28,409 nucleotides of DNA from Saprospiraceae bacterium UBA7328 (GTDB lineage: Bacteria; Bacteroidota; Bacteroidia; Chitinophagales; Saprospiraceae). Positions 1 to 7,401 of this stretch are shown here, piece by piece. The stretch's first letter is position 1, and every line of letters begins with the position of its first letter. The position numbers were made by a program, and so were the translations under genes. The notes below the pieces were generated by a model. That model was not told where the DNA came from. It searched no databases and saw only the letters and a list, made by a program, of their open reading frames with translations. The stretch lies in contig DKPS01000268.1 in assembly GCA_002471345.1 (NCBI GenBank), positions 1,189-29,597 of the forward strand, given 5' to 3'.

Positions 1-775
1 GTTCAGCACCAGGATACCATGAACCCCACCATTGTACTGCTAAGGGTATAATGAATATTTCAATCAATAAACTTTTGTTACTTAAATCTGGTATAAAAGC
101 CATCTTTGCTTGAACGGCTTCAGCACTAAACAAGTTTGATAGAGATCCAATTTGAGGATGACTTACAGCGTAGTAAGCAGCTATTAATGCTCCTGCCATT
201 GAAATTACAAAAAGTAATCCATCTGTATAAACGACTCCTTTAAATCCTCCTAAAAGACTAAATACTAAAGTGATCGTACACGCAATTCCTATGGTTTGTA
301 GTGGAGGCCAACCTAAGATGACACCACCTATTTTGATGGCAGCGAGCATTACAGCCGCCATTACAAAAACATTAAAAATTATTCCTAAGTAGACAGCTCT
401 GAACCCTCTTAGAAAGCGAGCAGCTGCTCCTGAGTATCTCAACTCATAAAACTCAAGATCTGTGCTAATTCCTGATTTTCTCCATAGTTTGGCATAAACA
501 AAAACGGTAAGCATTCCTGTAAGTAGAAAAGCCCACCAAACCCAGTTTCCAGCTACACCATTTTGTCTTACCACGTCGGCCACGAAATTTGGAGTGTCCG
601 CAGAAAATGTAGTGGCTACCATCGAAATACCTAAAAGCCACCACGGCATATTTCTACCTGAAAGAAAATATTCTTCAGCACTCTTACCTGAGCTTCTAGA
701 GCTCCATATTCCAATTAATAATACTGCAAGAAGTATGATTCCTATTATTATCCAATCTGCTGAACTGAGTTGCAT
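1..775 (-). CDS. Sodium:solute symporter (SSS family), partial: C-terminus beyond window edge
   Basis: Reading the minus strand from an ATG at 775-773 gives an open frame of 258 codons running off the left edge. The product begins MQLSSADWIIIGIILL and continues with hydrophobic segments separated by short loops. It contains EEYFLSGRNMPWWLLGIS near residues 35-52 and then STDLEFYELRY, both typical of the N-terminal half of sodium:solute symporters of the LeuT-fold type. Later segments include LLGGFKGVVYTDGLLFV, which is also characteristic. Members use a sodium gradient to import sugars, amino acids or similar solutes across the inner membrane; the substrate cannot be read from the sequence. 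The gene is divergent from the nucleotidyltransferase at 910, with 134 bases between the starts. Confidence 0.9.
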   Translation of the reverse strand, partial: MQLSSADWIIIGIILLAVLLIGIWSSRSSGKSAEEYFLSGRNMPWWLLGISMVATTFSADTPNFVADVVRQNGVAGNWVWWAFLLTGMLTVFVYAKLWRKSGISTDLEFYELRYSGAAARFLRGFRAVYLGIIFNVFVMAAVMLAAIKIGGVILGWPPLQTIGIACTITLVFSLLGGFKGVVYTDGLLFVISMAGALIAAYYAVSHPQIGSLSNLFSAEAVQAKMAFIPDLSNKSLLIEIFIIPLAVQWWGSWYPGAE

Positions 776-852
776 GAAATTGTGTTGTTGAGGATGGCAA
801 TATACGAGATTGTGAGAATTATGAATAATATTTTACCCAAACTGATAAATCA

Positions 853-860
853 TATATTTG
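853..860 (+). promoter_or_regulatory. Bacteroidota-type -7 box TATATTTG
   Basis: TATATTTG matches TAnnTTTG exactly and lies 50 bases before the ATG at 910, implying a leader of about 40 bases. No convincing TTG box was seen 19-21 bases upstream, so this is only half of the expected promoter. Confidence 0.45.
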
Positions 861-909
861 CAATCTTTAATATGAATTTAATTATCAATAGACAAAAAAA
901 AGAAAGAAT

Positions 910-1824
910 ATGGATGCAACACTTCTAATTCTTGCCGCTGGAATGGGTAGTAGATATGGTGGCCTTAAACAAATGGATGAATTTGGACCTTGCGGAGAAA
1001 CGATTCTTGACTATTCCATTTACGATGCTATAGATGCGGGATTTAATAAAGTTGTTTTTGTCATTCGTGACTTTTTTAAAGATGATTTTAAAGATTTTTT
1101 CAGAAATAAGTTTGACGACAAAATCCAAGTTGAGTTTGTAACTCAAGAAATTGATAAAATTCCTGAGGGGATAATAGTACATCCTGATCGAGAAAGGCCA
1201 TGGGGGACTGCACATGCCGTTCATGTTGCAAAAGATGTAATTAATGAACCATTCGCTGTAATTAATGCTGATGATTATTATGGGAAGGAATCCTTTATTA
1301 CTCTAATGGATTACTTTAGAACGAATCAGCTTGAAGGAAGGGAAAATTATAGTTTGGTTGGGTATAAGTTAAGTAACACATTATCAGATCATGGTACAGT
1401 GAATAGAGGAGTTTGTGAGGTAAATGCCAGTCAAGAACTTTCTGGTATAGTTGAAAGATTAAAAATAGGATATACTTCCGATAAAAGAATCGCTTTTCCA
1501 GATGATAATAATGAGAATTATTATTTAGATGCAAGCACATTGGTTTCAATGAATATGTGGGGATTTTACCCTTCATATTTTGACTATTGCGAAAAGTCAT
1601 TTACAAGATTTCTTCGATTGAATGGAGACGAGCTAAAATCTGAATATTTTATTCCTTTGCTTATGGATGAATTAATAAATGAAGGGTTGGAGAAAATTAA
1701 AGTATTGAGTTGTGATGCGGAATGGTTTGGTGTTACCTATAAAGAGGATAAACCTATAGTAGTAGACAAACTAAATAGATTGATAGCAAGAGGAGATTAT
1801 CCATTAGCATTATGGTCTAAATAG
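910..1824 (+). CDS. Nucleotidyltransferase family protein (sugar-nucleotide pyrophosphorylase fold)
   Basis: The 304-residue protein opens with LILAAGMGSRYGGLKQ (residues 6-21), the nucleotide-binding signature of nucleoside-triphosphate transferases that make NDP-sugars. VINADDYYG (118-125) supplies the metal-binding Asp residues after the central strand. Such enzymes join a sugar-1-phosphate to an NTP and release pyrophosphate in the cytoplasm. The relatives I recall in Bacteroidota are annotated only as nucleotidyltransferase, sometimes next to a sugar kinase of the aminoglycoside-phosphotransferase fold. No such kinase is visible here, so the sugar and nucleotide are unknown. The length fits a catalytic domain without the left-handed helix domain seen in GlmU. 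The ATG start lies 50 bases after a -7 box. Confidence 0.88.
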   Translation: MDATLLILAAGMGSRYGGLKQMDEFGPCGETILDYSIYDAIDAGFNKVVFVIRDFFKDDFKDFFRNKFDDKIQVEFVTQEIDKIPEGIIVHPDRERPWGTAHAVHVAKDVINEPFAVINADDYYGKESFITLMDYFRTNQLEGRENYSLVGYKLSNTLSDHGTVNRGVCEVNASQELSGIVERLKIGYTSDKRIAFPDDNNENYYLDASTLVSMNMWGFYPSYFDYCEKSFTRFLRLNGDELKSEYFIPLLMDELINEGLEKIKVLSCDAEWFGVTYKEDKPIVVDKLNRLIARGDYPLALWSK

Positions 1825-1887
1825 TTCTATGATGTCTGCATATTAACTATTTTTAGAGGTTCTAAGAAGAATTATAAATTATACTTT

Positions 1888-2391
1888 ATGACAGAAGCAA
1901 ATTGGTGGATAATACCACTAGCAGCTTTCATTCCACTTTTTATTGGATCTATTTGGTACAATCCCAAGGTCTTTGGTAAATCTTGGGTCAAAGCCGCAGA
2001 GATCACAGAGGAAAGAGCTCAATCTGGAAATATGTTCAAGATATTTGGTTTGACCTATTTATTTAGCATCCTTGCGGCATACATGCTCACGATGCTATCT
2101 GTTCATCAGTCAGGAATGATTCAATTATTCTTAGGTGATGAATTGATGAATGATGCCAATTCTGAAGCAATGAAAATACTGACAAGTTTAATGGAAAATT
2201 ATGGTGAGCGACATCGCACATTTGGCCATGGAATAATACATGGAATGGAAGCAGGTTTGTTTTTTGGTCTTCCTTTAATTGGGATCAATACATTATTCGA
2301 GAGAAGACCTTTCAAGTATGCATGGATTCATATTGGCTTTTTTATGTTGTGCTTTGGACTTATGGGAGGTATACTTTGTGCATTTTTCTAA
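1888..2391 (+). CDS. DUF1761 family membrane protein
   Basis: The 167-residue protein begins with a membrane segment ending in FIGSIWYNPKVFGKSW (about 18-33), the hallmark of DUF1761: a small-residue/aromatic turn with WY.P..FGK.W. Three further hydrophobic segments lie near residues 51-70, 122-138 and 146-167, giving about four membrane helices with little soluble mass. The biochemical role of this family is not known to me. It lies 63 bases after the nucleotidyltransferase on the same strand and may share its transcript. It is convergent with the acetyltransferase, 27 bases apart, with no clear terminator between them. Confidence 0.8.
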   Translation: MTEANWWIIPLAAFIPLFIGSIWYNPKVFGKSWVKAAEITEERAQSGNMFKIFGLTYLFSILAAYMLTMLSVHQSGMIQLFLGDELMNDANSEAMKILTSLMENYGERHRTFGHGIIHGMEAGLFFGLPLIGINTLFERRPFKYAWIHIGFFMLCFGLMGGILCAFF

Positions 2392-2418
2392 TATAAGTGG
2401 TACTAGTCAGATTTAATG

Positions 2419-2880
2419 TTATTGATTCAAATCTAGCCTCATTTCGACCATGCAATTTTTGAAGTTTAATTTTTTATAAGCCTTAATTGCAGCTACATTT
2501 TTAATGTATACATCAAGTTTTAGGTTGGTCACATTTTGTGATTTTGACCATGATGAAAGCGCTTTTAAGATTAAAGCATTTATTCCTTTCCCTCTGTGTT
2601 CAGGAAGGACATACATAAAACCCAGATAGGCATATTTTGAATATAGGACGTATTCTTTGCTTTCGCGAATTGTTGCATAGCCAGAAGCAACTACTTGTTC
2701 ATTAACAGTCGCAACTACCAAACTACTTTCAGGTGAATTAATAAGATCTTTAATGTCATAATATTTTACTCCTTCATTCTTTAGTGAGGAATCAAAGGGA
2801 CGTTCAGCAGTAACTACACCTTGTTCCATAATTAACAAAACATCTAAATCTTCCAAAGAAGCCTCTCTAACTGTTATCAT
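2419..2880 (-). CDS. GNAT family N-acetyltransferase
   Basis: The 153-residue single-domain protein has the GNAT order. An N-terminal strand (MITVREASLEDLDVL) leads into a mid-protein strand, and then motif A at YVLPEHRGKGINALIL (90-105). There R96-G97-K98-G99 is the loop that holds the pyrophosphate of acetyl-CoA. The C-terminal part (LDVYIKNVAAIKAYKKLNFK) is motif B with the usual N..A...Y...GF-like pattern. Members transfer an acetyl group to an amine of a small molecule or protein; nothing here indicates the substrate. The gene faces left and its upstream region is the 407-base gap before aspartokinase. Confidence 0.85.
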   Translation of the reverse strand: MITVREASLEDLDVLLIMEQGVVTAERPFDSSLKNEGVKYYDIKDLINSPESSLVVATVNEQVVASGYATIRESKEYVLYSKYAYLGFMYVLPEHRGKGINALILKALSSWSKSQNVTNLKLDVYIKNVAAIKAYKKLNFKNCMVEMRLDLNQ

Positions 2881-3006
2881 AAGTATTTTAATTTGGAATT
2901 ATAATGGCACTAGCTTTGCAAACAAGTTAATGAATATGAGTTGTAATTAGAGCAGAGGTTTAAGTATTGTAGGGACACAATAATAATATTTGAGTGCAAA
3001 ATGTGG

Positions 3007-3038
3007 TTGGTTCAATAAAATTTCAAGAATTACTTTTG
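3007..3038 (+). promoter_or_regulatory. Promoter TTG-N21-TACTTTTG upstream of the aspartokinase leader
   Basis: TTG at 3007-3009 and TACTTTTG at 3031-3038 are 21 bases apart, fitting the Bacteroidota -33/-7 pattern. The SRP RNA promoter at 8130-8161 has the same three parts: the same TTG, the same 21-base spacer length and the same TACTTTTG. If the start site is placed as in that RNA, transcription begins near 3043 and the aspartokinase mRNA has a leader of about 245 bases holding three inverted repeats. The rest of the gap between 2881 and 3006 shows nothing I can name. Confidence 0.6.
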
Positions 3039-3063
3039 GACGTAAAGAAAGAGAAATAAAAAA

Positions 3064-3084
3064 GAGCTTACACAGGGTAAGCTC
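3064..3084. repeat. Hairpin A (8-bp perfect stem) preceded by an A-run
   Basis: GAGCTTAC (3064-3071) pairs perfectly with GTAAGCTC (3077-3084) across a 5-base loop. Six A residues precede it (3058-3063), so on the minus strand it looks like an intrinsic terminator ending in T6. On the plus strand it would fold at the very start of the aspartokinase leader. The 13-mer ACTCATTTATTAA follows at 3115-3127 and recurs exactly at 7071-7083 beside hairpin B. Confidence 0.6.
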
Positions 3085-3159
3085 CTAAACCGAAAAGTAT
3101 GAAAAAACTATCTAACTCATTTATTAAACTCTATTAAAAGAGCTAAAGTTGTAGGGTTT

Positions 3160-3204
3160 ATTTCTTTAACAAGATTTTAAATTAATATAAACTGTTAAAG
3201 AAAT
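3160..3204. repeat. 12-bp perfect inverted repeat in the aspartokinase leader
   Basis: ATTTCTTTAACA (3160-3171) and TGTTAAAGAAAT (3193-3204) are perfect reverse complements with a 21-base AT-only-rich spacer. This could be a stem-loop in the mRNA leader or a binding site for a dimeric regulator. It is not followed by a T-run, so it is not a classical rightward terminator. Confidence 0.6.
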
Positions 3205-3230
3205 CAACGAACAACATTCTTTTTAGTTTT

Positions 3231-3255
3231 ATTAAATATTATAAAAATATTTAAT
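3231..3255. repeat. 10-bp AT-rich inverted repeat just before the aspartokinase start
   Basis: ATTAAATATT (3231-3240) and AATATTTAAT (3246-3255) are perfect reverse complements around a 5-base centre, ending 32 bases before the TTG start. The all-AT composition raises the odds of a chance palindrome. Its place in the leader makes an operator or weak stem possible. Confidence 0.45.
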
Positions 3256-3287
3256 ATATACAAATAATTATAGAAAATATTTAAGTA

Positions 3288-4565
3288 TTGAGTGATATAG
3301 GTATATATAAATTTGGTGGAGCTTCTATAGCTGATATAGAGGGTATGCAAAATGTCGGTAAGATAATCACAGAATCAAAGAATGACAAAATACTTGTAGT
3401 CATATCTGCCATGGGAAAGACTACGAATGCCTTGGAAGAGGTGTGGAAAAGTAGATCAAATCCCGGGGATGTTGAAAGAAAGTTAAAAACTATAATAGAT
3501 CTTCATTTAAACATTGTGAGTGAATTATGCAATAATGATGCTTCTACTGTAATGTCTATCCAGCAACTCAGCGAAATCACTAGCTTAGACTTGTCTAAGA
3601 ATTTGCATTTTGTTTATGATCAATTAGTTAGTATTGGTGAGTTATTATCTACTACTATTATTAATTCTTATCTAAAAGAATGTGGAGTGAATTCTTGTTG
3701 GTTGGATGCACGGGAGGTTATAAGAACCAATGATACCTATCGGGATGGAAAAGTGGATTGGGAAATAACTAATCGAAACATTAATAGTTCTGTTCAATCC
3801 TTAATGCAACAACATGATGTTATTATAACCCAAGGTTTTATCGGAAGTGATGACCATGGAAGCACCATTACTTTAGGCAGAGAAGGTTCAGATTTTTCAG
3901 CTGCAATATTTGCTTATTGCCTTGATGCGAGTAAGCTTTCTATTTGGAAGGATGTCAAAGGTATTCTTACAGGAGATCCCAGAAAATTTGAAAATGTTGT
4001 AAAGATAGATCGGCTTACTTATAAGGAATCTATAGAAATGACCTATTATGGAGCAAAAGTAATTCACCCCAAAACCATAAAACCGCTCCAGAACAAACAG
4101 ATCCCATTATATGTCAAATCATTTATTAAACCTGATTTGCCTGGGACAATGATAAGCTCAGAAATAGAACTTACATACCCACCCATCGTGGTCATAGAAG
4201 AAAATCAAGCTTTAATTCACTTCTCTACCAGGGACTTTTCATTCATTGCTGAAGAGCATTTAGCCCAGTTGTTTTCTGCTTTAGACAGGAACAGACTTAA
4301 GGTAAATTTGATGAAAAATACTGCGATAAGTTTTACAATTTGTGTTACTAATGTGGAGGATAGGATAACCAATCTTATTGAAAACTTAGATGGTGAGTAT
4401 AGAATTACTATAGATCCAAATTTGGAATTGATTACCGTCAGACACCCAAATGAAAATATTATTGGAACTCTTAAACAGGAAAAAGTCGTATTAATGGAAG
4501 AAAGAGCACCAGAAACTGTCCAGGTGGTAGTAAAAGATGCTCCTCAAATGATTAGGAAAAGATAA
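3288..4565 (+). CDS. lysC: Aspartate kinase (monofunctional)
   Basis: The enzyme phosphorylates aspartate, the first step toward lysine, threonine and methionine. The 425-residue protein has the amino-acid-kinase core: IYKFGGASI (6-14) with the ATP-phosphate-binding K-F-G-G, then VVISAMGKTTN. The aspartate/ATP region reads ITLGREGSDFSAA, and WKDVKGILTGDPR is the conserved D-V-.G-...-.DPR loop. YYGAKVIHPKTI is also typical. The remaining roughly 130 residues fit the C-terminal ACT regulatory region, though with weak motif similarity. The start is TTG: an in-frame TAA lies at 3282-3284 and no ATG occurs before the essential KFGG. Threonine synthase, a later step, is at 24295-25464. DusB follows after 34 bases if it starts at 4600. 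Confidence 0.95.
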   Translation: MSDIGIYKFGGASIADIEGMQNVGKIITESKNDKILVVISAMGKTTNALEEVWKSRSNPGDVERKLKTIIDLHLNIVSELCNNDASTVMSIQQLSEITSLDLSKNLHFVYDQLVSIGELLSTTIINSYLKECGVNSCWLDAREVIRTNDTYRDGKVDWEITNRNINSSVQSLMQQHDVIITQGFIGSDDHGSTITLGREGSDFSAAIFAYCLDASKLSIWKDVKGILTGDPRKFENVVKIDRLTYKESIEMTYYGAKVIHPKTIKPLQNKQIPLYVKSFIKPDLPGTMISSEIELTYPPIVVIEENQALIHFSTRDFSFIAEEHLAQLFSALDRNRLKVNLMKNTAISFTICVTNVEDRITNLIENLDGEYRITIDPNLELITVRHPNENIIGTLKQEKVVLMEERAPETVQVVVKDAPQMIRKR

Positions 4566-4599
4566 ACATACTCTAATACTTGACTTACCTTTGTTGTCT

Positions 4600-5592
4600 A
4601 TGCAGATTGGTTCAATAGATTTTGATGATTTTCCTTTGTTCCTTGCTCCAATGGAGGATGTGAGCGACCCACCTTTTAGAGCACTTTGTAAGAGGGAAGG
4701 ATGTGATATGATGTATACAGAGTTCATTTCTGTGGAGGGATTGATAAGAGATGCTTTCAAGAGTGTCCAAAAATTGGACATCTATGAATACGAAAGACCT
4801 ATTGGTATTCAAATATTTGGTGCTGAAATAGATTCTATGAAAAGGGCTGCTGAGATTGTGGAGGAGGCCCGACCTGAAGTTTTAGATATCAATTTTGGGT
4901 GCCCAGTGAAGAAGGTTACATGTAAAATGGCAGGAGCTGGAATTCTTCAGGACATACCTAGAATGGTCAAACTGACTGATGAAATAGTAAAGTCCACTTC
5001 TTTACCTGTCACCGTGAAGACCAGGTTGGGATGGAATGAAGAGACAAAATATATCGAAGAGGTAGCTGAAAGACTTCAAGATGTGGGAATAAAAGCCCTT
5101 GCCATTCATGGTAGAACAAGAAAACAAATGTATAAAGGTGAGGCCGATTGGACGATGATAGGAAATATCAAAAATAATCCCAGAATTCATATTCCAATAA
5201 TAGGAAATGGCGATATTAATTCTCCTCAAAAGGCCCTGGAGTATAAAGAGAGATATGGAGTAGATGGAATAATGATAGGCAGAGCCGCAATTGGGAATCC
5301 ATGGATATTTAGACAAATCAAACATTTTGTGAATACCGGAGAAACTATTCCTCCACCTTCCATTGATGAACGAATTGATGTAGTTAAGGAGCATCTCCAG
5401 AGAAGTTTAGATTGGAAAGGTGAAAAATTAGGAGTTTTAGAAATGAGACGTCATTATGCTATTTATCTTCGCGGTCTTCCACACATAAAGCCTTTTAGGA
5501 ATAAACTGGTGACCACTGATATATCTGATGATGTATTTGAGTTATTAGAAGAAATTAGATTTAGGTTTCAGGGGAAACCTATTCTCTGCTAA
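4600..5592 (+). CDS. dusB: tRNA-dihydrouridine synthase, DusB type
   Basis: This FMN enzyme reduces uridines in the D-loop of tRNA. The TIM-barrel N-terminus reads FLAPMEDVSDPPFR, typical of the DusB group. INFGCPVKKVTCKMAGAG holds the catalytic Cys (C101 counted from the chosen start). TVKTRLGW, then IHGRTRKQMYKGEADW, and the phosphate-binding part GNGDI...GVDGIMIGRAAIGNPW complete the family set. The helical C-terminal tRNA-binding domain is present. I chose the ATG at 4600: the in-frame TTG at 4591 would only add MLS, and homologues begin close to the ...I..FP.FLAPM motif. It lies between aspartokinase and the CCA-adding enzyme, which suggests shared transcription of tRNA-related genes. 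Confidence 0.93.
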   Translation: MQIGSIDFDDFPLFLAPMEDVSDPPFRALCKREGCDMMYTEFISVEGLIRDAFKSVQKLDIYEYERPIGIQIFGAEIDSMKRAAEIVEEARPEVLDINFGCPVKKVTCKMAGAGILQDIPRMVKLTDEIVKSTSLPVTVKTRLGWNEETKYIEEVAERLQDVGIKALAIHGRTRKQMYKGEADWTMIGNIKNNPRIHIPIIGNGDINSPQKALEYKERYGVDGIMIGRAAIGNPWIFRQIKHFVNTGETIPPPSIDERIDVVKEHLQRSLDWKGEKLGVLEMRRHYAIYLRGLPHIKPFRNKLVTTDISDDVFELLEEIRFRFQGKPILC

Positions 5593-5610
5593 TCCCAAAA
5601 TCGAAAAAAG

Positions 5611-7026
5611 GTGCATTTCCGTTTTTTAGATCATGAAAAATTTATTGTTGATATTATTTCTGATGCTGCAATTCATCTCAGGTTTCCGACATATTTAGTT
5701 GGAGGTTTTGTGAGAGATAGATTCTTGGATCGATTATGTAAAGATATTGATGTTGTGTGCATAGGGAGCGGGATTCAATTAGCCAATGAGGTATCAAAAA
5801 GATTAGAAGGTAAGCCTAAAGTGACGATCTTCAAAAGATTTGGTACAGCCATGCTCAAGTATCGTGATATTGAGTTGGAATTTGTTGGAGCTCGTAAAGA
5901 GTCTTACAATTTTGATTCGAGAAAACCGGTAGTAGAGGAGGGGACACTTGAGGATGACCAAAATAGAAGAGATTTCACCATAAATGCATTAGCAGTTGAC
6001 CTAAGTAGGGCCAATTTTGGAAATATTCTTGATCCATTTGATGGATTAAGAGACTTAGTTGACAAAGTAATTCGAACCCCACTTTCTCCTGATGTTACTT
6101 TTTCTGATGACCCATTGCGGATGATGAGAGCTGTGAGATTTGCCACACAACTCGGATTTGATATTGAAGAGAACACGTGGAAAGGATTGAAAAATAATAG
6201 TAAAAGATTAGAGATTATAAGTAGAGAAAGAATCTTAACTGAACTAGGTAAGATCGTAATGTCATCTAAACCTTCCATTGGGTTTAAACTTTTAGAGGAA
6301 GGTGGCTTGTTGAAAGAGTTTTTTCCAGAGCTAATTGAGTTAAAAGGTGTTGAGTATGTGGATGGTAAAGGGCATAAAGACAATTTTTATCATACTCTTC
6401 AAGTATTGGATAATCTTTCGATTACGAGTAATGACTATTGGCTAAGATGGGCTGCAATACTTCATGATATAGGCAAACCCAGGTCGAAAAGATTTACTAA
6501 AGCTAATGGATGGACATTCCATGGGCATGAAGTCATTGGGGAAAGAATGGTTCCCAAACTTTTCAAAAGAATGAAACTTCCTCTAGATCATCAAATGAGG
6601 TTTGTTCAAAAGATGGTGGCTTTGCATCAGAGACCTATAAGTCTCACAAAAGAAGAAGTTACAGATTCAGCTATAAGGAGATTAATTTTTGATGCAGGAG
6701 AAGATTTAGATGACCTCTTATTGTTATGCAATGCAGATATTACAAGTAAGAATCAAAATAAGGTAGTACGCTATAAACGGAATTACGAATTTGTAAAAGA
6801 GAGAATCTTAGCTTTAGAGGAGAGAGACCATATTAGAAATTGGCAACCACCTATAAGTGGAGAACTTATAATGGAGACTTTTAATATCTCTCCAAGCAGA
6901 AATGTAGGAATAATAAAAAACGCGATAAAGGAGGCTATTTTAGAAGGTGATATAAAGAATGAGTATGATGAAGCTTATAAGTTTATGATATTGAAAGGAA
7001 AAGAAATTGGATTGATGGTGAATTAA
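5611..7026 (+). CDS. cca: CCA tRNA nucleotidyltransferase with HD domain
   Basis: The 471-residue protein has the class II polymerase-beta head. TYLVGGFVRDRFL is followed by K-D-I-D-V-V, whose Asp pair (D45, D47) binds the catalytic metals. RRDFTINALAVDL and DPLRMMRAVRFATQLGF are the standard downstream motifs for nucleotide selection and tRNA contact. The C-terminal half carries an HD phosphohydrolase-type domain with LRWAAILHDIGKPR (about residues 282-295) and a later FHGHEVIGERM. The enzyme adds or repairs the 3' CCA of tRNAs. The tRNA-Ala in this window already encodes its CCA, so here repair would be the likely use. The start is GTG, 18 bases after dusB, with no nearer ATG. Length fits HD-containing bacterial members. 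Confidence 0.93.
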   Translation: MHFRFLDHEKFIVDIISDAAIHLRFPTYLVGGFVRDRFLDRLCKDIDVVCIGSGIQLANEVSKRLEGKPKVTIFKRFGTAMLKYRDIELEFVGARKESYNFDSRKPVVEEGTLEDDQNRRDFTINALAVDLSRANFGNILDPFDGLRDLVDKVIRTPLSPDVTFSDDPLRMMRAVRFATQLGFDIEENTWKGLKNNSKRLEIISRERILTELGKIVMSSKPSIGFKLLEEGGLLKEFFPELIELKGVEYVDGKGHKDNFYHTLQVLDNLSITSNDYWLRWAAILHDIGKPRSKRFTKANGWTFHGHEVIGERMVPKLFKRMKLPLDHQMRFVQKMVALHQRPISLTKEEVTDSAIRRLIFDAGEDLDDLLLLCNADITSKNQNKVVRYKRNYEFVKERILALEERDHIRNWQPPISGELIMETFNISPSRNVGIIKNAIKEAILEGDIKNEYDEAYKFMILKGKEIGLMVN

Positions 7027-7044
7027 AATAATCAAAAAAAACAC

Positions 7045-7066
7045 CCCAGTACGACGAATACTAGGG
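7045..7066. repeat. Hairpin B after the CCA-enzyme gene, A8 upstream
   Basis: CCCAGTA (7045-7051) pairs with TACT-A-GGG (7059-7066, one bulged A) over a 7-base loop. An A8 run at 7034-7041 precedes it, so on the minus strand it resembles an intrinsic terminator with T8. It starts 18 bases after the cca stop. ACTCATTTATTAA (7071-7083) and TAACCAAAACT (7081-7091) follow. The first is shared with element A and the second with element C. Confidence 0.6.
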
Positions 7067-7162
7067 CATTACTCATTTATTAACCAAAACTCATATATAG
7101 TAGCAAAACCAAATACTATGCCAAAAAACTATAATATGTGAACTACCAACAGAGGAGTAGAT

Positions 7163-7237
7163 ATGTTAAGGATGTGCAATGCATGGGTAGATTGGATAAA
7201 GATGCTGTGTGATTTGGAATGGATTATTCAATATTGA
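7163..7237 (+). CDS. Possible 24-residue leader-like peptide (Trp-rich)
   Basis: An ATG at 7163 opens 24 sense codons ending in TGA (7235-7237). The peptide has three Trp (W8, W11, W20), four Met counting the start's neighbours M1, M4 and M14, and two Cys. AGAGGAG at 7151-7157, five bases before the ATG, is an unusually good Shine-Dalgarno match for this phylum. Two mutually exclusive hairpins (7257-7273 and 7270-7291) begin 19 bases after the stop, as in attenuation leaders. The gene that follows is an RluA-type enzyme, not a Trp biosynthetic gene, and a 24-codon frame can arise by chance. No function can be assigned. Confidence 0.25.
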   Translation: MLRMCNAWVDWIKMLCDLEWIIQY

Positions 7238-7256
7238 TAAAGCTCAATTTAGGTAT

Positions 7257-7291
7257 GGGCAAAAAAAATGCCCACTTACTTTTAAGTGAGC
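7257..7291. repeat. Hairpin C: two overlapping alternative stems ahead of the pseudouridine synthase
   Basis: GGGCA (7257-7261) can pair with TGCCC (7269-7273) around seven A residues. GCCCACTTA (7270-7278) can also pair with TAAGTGAGC (7283-7291) with one C-A mismatch and a CTTT loop. The two stems share bases 7270-7273, so only one can form at a time. The A8 run at 7261-7268 becomes T8 on the minus strand after the second stem, making it terminator-like leftward. TAACCAAAACT follows at 7314-7324, as beside hairpin B. The rest of the 7027-7401 gap shows only hairpin B and the mini-ORF. Confidence 0.6.
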
Positions 7292-7401
7292 AAAAACGAA
7301 TTTTACAATTTAATAACCAAAACTTACACTGTTACAAATATAAACATATTATAGAAAAATGCTATATGATAACATATATATAATAAAATTAATATGTTAA
7401 G

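Noticed and set aside
594..791. 65-codon frame on the plus strand
   Set aside because: It lies opposite the symporter gene, whose minus-strand frame is open from 775 to the window edge and has clear SSS motifs.
3040..3287. Lysine riboswitch upstream of aspartokinase
   Set aside because: The length would fit, but I do not see the conserved core sequences of the L box; the structure here is three simple inverted repeats.
7359..7400. 13-residue frame ending one base before the RluA-type start
   Set aside because: It is made of AT-rich codons in an AT-rich stretch, has no ribosome-site-like sequence, and such short frames are expected by chance.
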